The position numbers and the translations under genes are program-made. From the NCBI RefSeq assembly GCF_020819595.1, contig NZ_JAJHNP010000032.1:1-64000 (forward strand): a DNA stretch of 64,000 bases, written 5' to 3'. Shown here in pieces: positions 57,253-64,000 of the stretch (within the stretch, counting starts at the first letter, position 1; each line of letters starts with the position of its first letter). Source of the DNA: Streptomyces barringtoniae. Its GTDB lineage: Bacteria; Actinomycetota; Actinomycetes; Streptomycetales; Streptomycetaceae. Below the pieces are notes generated by a model. It saw nothing but the letters and a program-made list of their open reading frames with translations, was not told the origin of the DNA and made no database searches.

Positions 57253-59508
57253 TCACTTCTTCGGGCGGTCCGCCCGCGTGGTGACGCCCAGCGGCCGGGC
57301 CAGACCGGAGACCGCCTCGTCCAGCCGCTGCAGATGGCGCAGCACCCGGTCGGTGACCCGGCCGTAGCGCGGGGTGCGCAGAGTTCCCGGCTCCAGCATC
57401 GAGGCGATGCTGGAGCCGGTCTCGATCTCCGCCGTGGCACGCGGGTCCGCGACATGCGCGGCGATCGCCTCGATGTTGTGCACGATCCGCCCGCACGCCC
57501 CGCGCAGCCGGGGATCCGCCGCGATCGACGGGTGCGTCGGCAGCAGCTCGGCCGTGGCCGCGAGCGAGCGCGCGTGGTAGGCGCACGTCTCCAGCAGCGC
57601 CACCACGTACCGGGCGGTGTCCCGGCGCGCGCGCAGCGGGGTGATCGGATGGGTCAGCGGCTGGGTGGCCGCGCGCAGGTCCGCCAGCGCCTGGTCCAGA
57701 TCGCGCGCCTGTTCCACCAGATCGGCGCCGGCCCCGCCGCTCAACTGGTCCACGGCGGCCCGGGTGACCTCGGCGAGCCGGTTCAGGACCGTGCCGAGAA
57801 GGTCGTTCGTACGGCGGTCGGTGTGGACGGGCAGCACCACCGCCGCCGCGATCACCCCGCAGGCCGCGCCGAGCGCCGTCTCCTCCACCCGCAGCACCAG
57901 CACCGCCATGCTGTAGGTGTTCAGCAGCGTGTACAGCAGGCCCAGCATCGCCGTGACGAAGAACGACATCAGCGTGTACGACAGGGGCGCGGTGTAGAAC
58001 ATCGCGAAGATCAACACCAGCACCAGGCCGAACGCCGTCCACGTGTGGGGCCCGACCAGACCGGCGAGCCCGATGCCGGCCACCACGCCGAGCACCGTGC
58101 CCAGCAGCCGCCGGTAGCCCTTCACCAGGATCTCGCCGGTCGAGGCGGTGTTGATGAACACGATCCAGCAGGTCAGCACCGCCCAGTACCAGCGCTGGCT
58201 GGACAGCAGCTCGCCGCCCGCGATGGCCAGCGCGGAGCCGACGGCCACCTGGACCGCGGCGCGGGTCGTGGGCCGCTTCAGACCGCTCGGCCCCGGCTCC
58301 TCCGCCTCGGCCTCCTCGCCCGCCTCGATCGCGGCGTCCTCCGCGTCCAGCTCCTCGCGCGAGCGGGCCGTCGCCGGGGTGTCGTCGGACTCGTCCTGCG
58401 GCCCTTCCACCGCGACCCGCAGACCCAGCGAGGCCCGGGCGGCCTCACCGAGCCCGCGGAAGACGTCCTGCACGGCAGGCGAGGCCTTGGGCAGGTTCTC
58501 CTCCTCGCGGTAGCCGAGCAGCCGGTTGCGCACCCGGGCGAGCGCGGTGCCCCGGGCCTCGCCGACCGGCCGCAGCATCAGCAGCCGCAGCGCCTGCAGA
58601 TCCCGGCGCAGCGCCTCCGTCGCCTCGTCCCGCACCGGCAGTTCCCCGCCCGAGGGCAGCGCGGCGCCCGGCAGATGCAGGGTGAGGGTGTCGGTCCGCT
58701 CGGCGCTGCGCGCGGTGAGCAGCAGCAGGCCGAGCCGCTCGGAGGCGATCTCGGCGTCCGCGACCCGGCGCTGCAGCAGCCGGGCCACCGCCGGGTCGGA
58801 GGCGCCGTCCTCCAGCCGCCCCTGGATCAGCAGTGCCGTCTCGTGCAGCCGCGCTGTGGCGGTCCGCAGATCGTCCAGGACCTTGTCCACGTCGTCCGGC
58901 CCGGCGTCCAGCAACTCGGCCTGGACGGCGATCAGCTGCGCGAGCCGGGCACGGAACGCCCGCCGCAGCTGGTCCAGGGTGCCCGCCGGGGTCTGCGGCA
59001 GCAGCACGAAACGCGCGGCGGCGCTGCACGCGAAGGCCACGCAGACGACCCCGCACAGCGCGGGCAGCGCCGAGGTGGTCGCGCGCACGAACAGGGAGAG
59101 GAAGTACACCTGGAAGCCGATCAGGCCGAGCGCCGTGCCGCGGTCGCCGAACCGGCGGCCGTAGACCGCGCAGAAGATCAGGACGACGAAGAACAGGTCC
59201 CCGACCACGACCCGTTGGTTCAGCAGCGTGCCCAGCGACACCGACGCCAGCGCCACCGGCAGGCCGAGCGCGAGGGTCACGGCCTGCGCCGCGCGCTGCT
59301 TCTCCCGGATGGCGAAGGTCGCCACCATCGCGGCCATGGCGCCGGCGACCAGCTGGGGCACCGGCACCCGCAGGGCGGCCAGGACGGCGAGGGTGAGCGC
59401 GATCGCCGTGACGGTGCGCGCTCCCGCGGTGAGCCGGAGCAGCCCGGGATCGGACGCCGCGAGGCGGTCCCACATCCGTACCCGCCCAGGTCGTCCCGCT
59501 GTGCTCAC
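57253..59508 (-). CDS. FUSC-type membrane transporter (aromatic acid exporter-like)
   Basis: A 751-residue membrane protein with two sets of helices (about 20-165 and 420-560) and a long soluble domain after each. This is the FUSC/YccS arrangement of putative efflux proteins for aromatic acids or toxic metabolites. An acidic, disordered stretch (LDAEDAAIEAGEEAEAEE) lies at about 385-405. GTG 59508 is the first credible start; GGGAGAG lies about 12 bases upstream. The substrate is unknown. Confidence 0.85.
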   Translation of the reverse strand: MSTAGRPGRVRMWDRLAASDPGLLRLTAGARTVTAIALTLAVLAALRVPVPQLVAGAMAAMVATFAIREKQRAAQAVTLALGLPVALASVSLGTLLNQRVVVGDLFFVVLIFCAVYGRRFGDRGTALGLIGFQVYFLSLFVRATTSALPALCGVVCVAFACSAAARFVLLPQTPAGTLDQLRRAFRARLAQLIAVQAELLDAGPDDVDKVLDDLRTATARLHETALLIQGRLEDGASDPAVARLLQRRVADAEIASERLGLLLLTARSAERTDTLTLHLPGAALPSGGELPVRDEATEALRRDLQALRLLMLRPVGEARGTALARVRNRLLGYREEENLPKASPAVQDVFRGLGEAARASLGLRVAVEGPQDESDDTPATARSREELDAEDAAIEAGEEAEAEEPGPSGLKRPTTRAAVQVAVGSALAIAGGELLSSQRWYWAVLTCWIVFINTASTGEILVKGYRRLLGTVLGVVAGIGLAGLVGPHTWTAFGLVLVLIFAMFYTAPLSYTLMSFFVTAMLGLLYTLLNTYSMAVLVLRVEETALGAACGVIAAAVVLPVHTDRRTNDLLGTVLNRLAEVTRAAVDQLSGGAGADLVEQARDLDQALADLRAATQPLTHPITPLRARRDTARYVVALLETCAYHARSLAATAELLPTHPSIAADPRLRGACGRIVHNIEAIAAHVADPRATAEIETGSSIASMLEPGTLRTPRYGRVTDRVLRHLQRLDEAVSGLARPLGVTTRADRPKK

Positions 59509-59630
59509 GCCGCCGCGCTCTCTCCCGTGCCGGAAATCGATCTCCGACCCAGCATCGCACGACGGTCCTGACCAGTTGCCCCACGGGTCGGGGCGGCAGC
59601 GCGGAACGGATCAGCTTCTGCCGGTCGGTG

Positions 59631-60995
59631 TCACGGGTTCTCCGCCGCCTCGCCCTGCACCCGCGCCCGCACCTGCTCCGGCGTCAGGTACGCGTCGGTG
59701 AACTCGAAGTCCTTCAGCCGGGCCGGCTTGCGGGCCTGGAAGCCGGTGCGCACGAAATCGTCGCCGGCGACCGCGTTCAGCAGCCAGTTGGTCATCACCC
59801 GGGCCTTGGCGACGTTGGTGCGCAGCGCCGACCAGTGGTAACCGCGGGCCACCACCTGGGCCGGCACCCCGCGCAGCTCGACGCCGAGCGGCTTGGACAC
59901 CGCGTCCCTGCCGCCGAGGTCGACGACGAGGCCGAGGTCGCGGTGCACGTACGGCTGCATCGGCGCACCCCGCAGCGTCGCGATGACGTTGTCCGCGACG
60001 CTCTTGCCCTGCCGCATGGCGTGCTGCGCGGTCGGCGGGCACACCGCGCCGTCGCCCTTGGCCAGGTCCGGCACGGCGGCGGAGTCGCCGAGCGCGAACA
60101 CCCCGTCGTGGCCCGGCAGGCACATCTCGGGGGTGACCGCCAGCCGGCCCCGCACGGTCTCCGCGCCGAGCGTGCCGATCAGCGGGCTCGCGACGACACC
60201 GGCCGTCCAGATCAGCGTGTGCGTCGGCACCACCCGGCCGTCGGTGAAGGTGACCTCCTCGGGGCCGGCCTTGTCGATCGACACGCCCAGCGACACGTCG
60301 ATGCCACGCCGCTTGAGGATCTCCTGCGCGCTGCGGCCGAGCTTCTCGCCCAGTTCCGGCATCAGCTTGGGCGCGATGTCGATCAGATGCCACTTGATCA
60401 GGCCCGGGTCCAGGCGCGGGTAGCGCTGTACGGCGGCGTGCGTCAGCCGTTGCAGACAGGCGGCGGCCTCGGTGCCGGCGTATCCGCCGCCGACCACCAC
60501 GAACTGCAGCCGGGCGGCCCGCTCCGCAGGGTTGTCGCTGGCGTCCGCGAGGTCGAGCTGCGAGATGACGTGGTCGCGGATGTAGGCGGCCTCGGCCAGG
60601 GTCTTCAGCCCGAAGGCGTGCTCGGTCAGCCCCGGGATGTCGAAGGTGCGGGTCACGCTGCCCGGCGCCAGCACGATGTAGTCGTAGGGTTCATTGACGA
60701 TCTTGTCGGTGATGGTGCGAACGACGCACACCTTGGACCTCAGGTCCACGCCGATCGCGCCACCCGGGATGATCCGGGTGCGGTACCTCTTGCTGCGACG
60801 CAGGCTCAGGGCGATCGACTGCGGCGTGAGCACCCCGGAGGCGACCTGGGGCAGCAGGGGCAGATACAGCTGGTAGGACTGCGGCGTCACCAGGGTGACG
60901 TCGGCCTCGGCGGGGGCGAGTTTGCGCTCCAGGCGGCGCACGCACCCGACTCCGGCGAAGCCTGCGCCAACCACCAGGATCCTGGGTCGTGTCAC
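59631..60995 (-). CDS. NAD(P)/FAD oxidoreductase, type II NADH dehydrogenase-like
   Basis: A 454-residue two-dinucleotide-domain flavoprotein. The FAD site is ILVVGAGFAGVGCVRRLE, the NAD(P) site is FVVVGGGYAGTEAAACLQR, and the second FAD motif is GVFALGDSAAVPDL. It resembles NDH-2, which passes electrons from NADH to menaquinone without pumping protons. GTG 60995 is preferred because AAAGG then sits at normal spacing; ATG 61004 would touch that site. Confidence 0.87.
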   Translation of the reverse strand: MTRPRILVVGAGFAGVGCVRRLERKLAPAEADVTLVTPQSYQLYLPLLPQVASGVLTPQSIALSLRRSKRYRTRIIPGGAIGVDLRSKVCVVRTITDKIVNEPYDYIVLAPGSVTRTFDIPGLTEHAFGLKTLAEAAYIRDHVISQLDLADASDNPAERAARLQFVVVGGGYAGTEAAACLQRLTHAAVQRYPRLDPGLIKWHLIDIAPKLMPELGEKLGRSAQEILKRRGIDVSLGVSIDKAGPEEVTFTDGRVVPTHTLIWTAGVVASPLIGTLGAETVRGRLAVTPEMCLPGHDGVFALGDSAAVPDLAKGDGAVCPPTAQHAMRQGKSVADNVIATLRGAPMQPYVHRDLGLVVDLGGRDAVSKPLGVELRGVPAQVVARGYHWSALRTNVAKARVMTNWLLNAVAGDDFVRTGFQARKPARLKDFEFTDAYLTPEQVRARVQGEAAENP

Positions 60996-61206
60996 GGTGT
61001 TCATCCCTTTCTGCGGCTCCAGGCGGTCCGACTCCACGCCGTTCGCTTGCCCTGGATTCGGCGCGTACCACCTTCGATCCCACCGTGCCCCGAGCCGTTC
61101 CGCCAGCCGGGTGCGGCAGGCAGACGAACGCGTGGGCTCCAGCATGCCCCCGCTGCGGATGGAGTAACCGGTTGTCGCACAGATACACGTCGCACATCCG
61201 GTGCGG

Positions 61207-61641
61207 TCACCAGGGCAGGAACACGTGGATGTCCTTGCCCTCGTCGTCGACGACGACGCTGACCTGCGTGCACAGCGTGTGCACCAGGTGCCAGCCGATG
61301 CCGCCGCCGCCCGTGCGCGGGTGGAAGGGGCGCGGTTCCGGCTTGGCGGTGCTCGTGTCGCGCATCGTCACGTGCACGCCGTCGAAGGTGCGCCGCATCC
61401 GCAGGCCGAACGGCCCGGGCGCGTACTGGATCACGTTGGCGGCCAGCTCCGTCACGACCAGCAGTATGTCGTCCCAGTACTCGGGCGCGGCGGGCGGCGC
61501 CTGGGCGGCGAGCGCGCAGAGCCACTTCTCCGCGGCGAGCCGGGCCTCGGTGACATTGCGCAGCTCACCCGCGAAGGAGAAGGTGCGCTCGTACCCGTCC
61601 TCCGAGGGCGGTGTGTCGTCCCCACGTGGCTCCGTCGCCAT
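61207..61641 (-). CDS. RsbW-like ATP-binding regulatory protein (third copy)
   Basis: A 144-residue GHKL ATPase with N box VVTELAANVIQYAPGPFG and the Gly motif TGGGGIGWHLVHTL. The N-terminal 30 residues are hydrophilic. Such proteins can be anti-sigma factors or kinases for STAS proteins. No sigma or STAS gene is adjacent, so it may act in trans. ATG 61641 has a modest GCGAG upstream. Confidence 0.82.
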   Translation of the reverse strand: MATEPRGDDTPPSEDGYERTFSFAGELRNVTEARLAAEKWLCALAAQAPPAAPEYWDDILLVVTELAANVIQYAPGPFGLRMRRTFDGVHVTMRDTSTAKPEPRPFHPRTGGGGIGWHLVHTLCTQVSVVVDDEGKDIHVFLPW

Positions 61642-61823
61642 CTCGCATTCCCCGGTCCCGGGCAGTCAGGCCCGTGGCGAGGCCCTCCGACCAGGACGGC
61701 TGTCGGTGCTGATCTCATTCTGTGCGTGCGAGTTCCCGCTGCCGGGCCGGATATCCGTCCGCCCGGCTCCGTGGTCCGGACGGACGCGCCTTACGGCCGG
61801 ACGCGCCCTCCGGGGGAAGGGCG

Positions 61824-63722
61824 TCAGCGGAAGACGTCGTCGGGCTCGTCCCAGTCCGCCGGCTCCTGCGGGACCCGCGCCGCCCGGGACCGGGCCTGGT
61901 ACATCGCGTCGATCTCGGCGGCGTAGTGCCGCACTATGGCGTCACGGCGCAGCTTCAACGACGGCGTGAGCAGCCCGTTGTCCGCGGCGAACGGCTCCGG
62001 GAGCACCCGGTGGACCCGGATGGACTCCGCTCGGGAGACGGCGCTGTTGGCGGAGGCGACGGCCCGCGCGATCTCCTCCCGCAGCGCGTTCTCCTCACGT
62101 CTCTCCCGGGCCGGACTGTCGCCCTGCAGCGCCAGGGCGGCGCGCCAGTGCGCGAGGAAGTCCGGGTCCAGGGTGATCAGGGCGCCGACACAGGGCCGGT
62201 CGTCGCCGATCACGACCGCCTGGTGGACCAGCGGATGCATGCGCAGCCGCTGCTCCAGCGGGGCCGGGGCGACGCTGGTGCCGCCGCGGGTGACGATGAC
62301 GTCCTTCTTGCGCCCGGTGATCGTCAGATAGCCCTCGGAGTCCAGCCGTCCGATGTCCCCGGTGGCCAGCCAGCCGCCGCGCAGCGCGGCCCGTGTCGCC
62401 GGCTCGTCGCCGACATAGCCCTGGAACACCGACGGACCGCGCACCAGGATCTCCCCGTCGTCGGCCACCTGGATGTCGGTGCCCGGCAGCGGCCGGCCGA
62501 CCGTACCGGACTTCTCCCGGCCGAGCGGCTGCATGGTGATCCCGCCGGAGGACTCGGTGAGCCCGTACCCGTCGTGGACGAACATCCCGATGCCCTCGTA
62601 GAACAGGGTCAGTTCGCGGTTGAGCGAGGAACCGCCGGAGGAGCCGCGCACCACCCGCCCGCCGAGCGCCGCGCGCAGCCTGCGGTACACCGTCCGTTCG
62701 TACAGGGCGTGTTGCAGCCTCAGCTCGAACCCGGGACCCGGTCCGGTGCCCAGCCGGTGGCGCTCCTGTGCCTGGGCGAAGTCGCGCGCGGTCTGCGCGG
62801 CCCGCTCGAAGAGGGCACCCCGGCCCGCCTGCTCGGCCGCCTGCAGGAACTTCTTGTAGAGCTTCTCGAACACCGACGGCACGCCGTACAGATACGTCGG
62901 ACGGAACGTGGTCAGTGCCGAGGCCAGCGACGCCCCGGTCGGCTCCGGCTCGTGCGCCATCAGGGCGCCGCCGCGCACACACACCAGCATGATCATGATG
63001 CCGTACACATGGGAGAACGGCAGAAACGCCAGCACGGACGGCTGCTCGCCCGGCGGAGCCGCGGTGTGCTTCCAGCCGGCCAGGTACGTGTCGCAGGGAT
63101 AGGCGAGGCTCCGGTGGCTCAGGGCGCAGCCCTGGGGACGCCCGGACGTGCCGGAGGTGTACACGACCGCCGCCGTGGCGTCCGGCAGCACGATCCGGCG
63201 CAGCGACTCCACCGTGGTGTACGGCACGACCGTGCCCCGCCCGACGAGTTCGGGCAGCGCGCCCGCGTCCAGCTGCCAGACGTGGCGCAGCCGCGGCAGC
63301 CTGGCGCACACCGTGCCGACGGTCATGACGCCCTGCTCGTCCTCCACGACCACGGCCACACAGCCGGCGTCCCGCAGGATCCACTCGACCTGGTCCCGCG
63401 AGGAGGCCGGATGGATCGGCACGACCTCGGCGCCCACGGACCACAGCGCATGACAGAACACCGTCCACTCGTAGCGGGTGCGGGACATCAGGGCCACCCG
63501 GTGGCCGGGGGAGATCCCGGCGGCGACCAGCCCCTTGGCCAGGTCGACCACCTCGTCGCGCAGCTCGACGGCCGTCACCTCGTGCCACACGGTGGCGGCG
63601 GAGTCCACGCGGTGCGCGAGCACCGGCAGGGTGGGACTGCGCTCCGCGGTCTCGAAGACGCTGTCGGCGAGGCCGCCGGTGAGCGGCGGGGCAACGGCGG
63701 GAGCGAGGGCGACGTCGCGCAT
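61824..63722 (-). CDS. AMP-forming long-chain acyl-CoA synthetase-like ligase
   Basis: A 632-residue ANL-superfamily enzyme. The P-loop is VVYTSGTSGRPQG, the middle motif is YGLTESSGG, and the hinge/catalytic region is WLATGDIGRLDSEGYLTITG followed by RKKD. It should activate a fatty or other carboxylic acid with ATP and CoA. Relative to FadD proteins the C-terminal Lys lies in LTPSLKLRRDAI, as in long-chain ligases. ATG 63722 follows AGGAG; the longer open frame upstream is spurious. No beta-oxidation genes are adjacent. Confidence 0.9.
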   Translation of the reverse strand: MRDVALAPAVAPPLTGGLADSVFETAERSPTLPVLAHRVDSAATVWHEVTAVELRDEVVDLAKGLVAAGISPGHRVALMSRTRYEWTVFCHALWSVGAEVVPIHPASSRDQVEWILRDAGCVAVVVEDEQGVMTVGTVCARLPRLRHVWQLDAGALPELVGRGTVVPYTTVESLRRIVLPDATAAVVYTSGTSGRPQGCALSHRSLAYPCDTYLAGWKHTAAPPGEQPSVLAFLPFSHVYGIMIMLVCVRGGALMAHEPEPTGASLASALTTFRPTYLYGVPSVFEKLYKKFLQAAEQAGRGALFERAAQTARDFAQAQERHRLGTGPGPGFELRLQHALYERTVYRRLRAALGGRVVRGSSGGSSLNRELTLFYEGIGMFVHDGYGLTESSGGITMQPLGREKSGTVGRPLPGTDIQVADDGEILVRGPSVFQGYVGDEPATRAALRGGWLATGDIGRLDSEGYLTITGRKKDVIVTRGGTSVAPAPLEQRLRMHPLVHQAVVIGDDRPCVGALITLDPDFLAHWRAALALQGDSPARERREENALREEIARAVASANSAVSRAESIRVHRVLPEPFAADNGLLTPSLKLRRDAIVRHYAAEIDAMYQARSRAARVPQEPADWDEPDDVFR

Positions 63723-63872
63723 GCGCTGCTCCTGGATGTACAGAGGGTCACACCGCCGATCGGCTCGGTGTCGGCGGTGCTCGAATGTAGCCCAGCGGAC
63801 CGCGTTCGGTGACGGGAACGGAGAAGTCGTGATCGGCTGATGATGTGGGCGTGTCCTGGGGACTCGGCAGAC

Positions 63873-64000
63873 ATGAGTCATGTGAACCCCGATCCGGAGC
63901 CCGAGCGGACCACCGGGCTGGAGCCCGGGGGTTCGGTACCGCCCGGCGAGACCCCGCCGGCCGAGAGCAGCATGCCCGCGGCCGGGCCCCAAGAGACGCA
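63873..64000 (+). CDS. 5' part of a DUF6480-like small protein (runs off the window)
   Basis: ATG 63873 opens a frame reading MSHVNPDPEPERTTGLEPGG and continuing as a Pro/Glu/Gly-rich segment to the window end. This N terminus matches small actinobacterial DUF6480 membrane proteins, in which a single transmembrane helix follows. GGGGA lies upstream at reasonable distance. The rest of the gene is outside the window. Confidence 0.6.
   Translation, partial: MSHVNPDPEPERTTGLEPGGSVPPGETPPAESSMPAAGPQET

Noticed and set aside
1..64000. bldA control through TTA codons
   Set aside because: All TTA triplets I noticed were out of frame or intergenic, so no gene here shows obvious TTA-dependent translation. 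A program scan would be needed to be certain.
1..64000. Mobile elements, tRNA genes or attachment sites
   Set aside because: No transposase, integrase or terminal repeats were recognised, and no cloverleaf-like sequence stood out by eye.

Overview
This window reads as a piece of a Streptomyces chromosome. The G+C content is very high, coding sequence has the strong third-position GC bias of actinomycetes, and GTG and TTG starts are common. The gene content is typically streptomycete: the melC1-melC2 tyrosinase pair, a 2-methylisoborneol operon with its encapsulin-like shell protein, an SsgA-like sporulation protein, a WhiB-like regulator, SigB/SigF-type sigma factors with RsbW-like ATPases, and a giant LuxR-type ATPase regulator. 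I saw no tRNA, rRNA, CRISPR array, integrase or transposase, and no in-frame TTA codon in the genes I called.

Layout. Positions 1-2660 hold the end of a Pro/Glu/Gln-repeat protein, an RsbW-like ATPase, a SigB/F-type sigma factor and an XRE regulator with a degron-like C terminus. Positions 2.7-5.4 kb carry an epoxide hydrolase, a PhnB-like protein and an APH-like kinase. Positions 5.5-8.95 kb are the 2-methylisoborneol operon (shell protein, cyclase, GPP methyltransferase, read leftwards). Positions 9.2-15.6 kb hold enzymes, an RNase HI fusion, the tyrosinase operon, a flavin monooxygenase and a lipase. An MFS-TetR pair at 15.6-17.8 kb is preceded by two perfect 16-bp palindromes. Positions 17.9-24.5 kb mix an aldo/keto reductase, a small membrane protein, a VOC protein, an SsgA-like protein, an F420-type oxidoreductase, a membrane pseudokinase and a threonine dehydratase.

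Positions 24.5-26.7 kb are a TPR protein and a polyprenyl diphosphate synthase downstream of a five-copy 13-bp iteron array. AIM24-like, secreted M4 protease, SGNH hydrolase and LAL regulator genes follow. Positions 34.4-37.9 kb are a three-gene operon joining a receiver-flavoreductase fusion, a cyclic-nucleotide-domain histidine kinase and a UBP zinc-finger protein. Next come a universal stress protein, a DUF4032 protein, an MBL hydrolase, an AlkB-like dioxygenase, and a TetR-flavoprotein pair with two TetR-like operators.

Positions 44.2-50.4 kb hold a DUF488 protein, a secreted M1 peptidase, a lipoprotein L,D-transpeptidase and an OmpR-type two-component pair. The two genes of that pair are separated by about 0.8 kb of 36-38 bp repeats, many of which look like reiterated ribosome-binding-site plus GTG-start modules. 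The right end holds a Wbl regulator, a LysG/LysE pair, an EntS-like exporter, a second ATPase-sigma pair, a FUSC transporter, an NDH-2-like oxidoreductase, a third RsbW-like ATPase, an acyl-CoA ligase and the start of a DUF6480-like gene.

The most unusual items are the start-codon repeat array at 47.65-48.46 kb, the flavoreductase/kinase/zinc-finger operon, the 13-bp iterons before the prenyl synthase operon, and the encapsulin-associated 2-MIB operon whose cyclase has a short N terminus and an altered Asp-rich motif.
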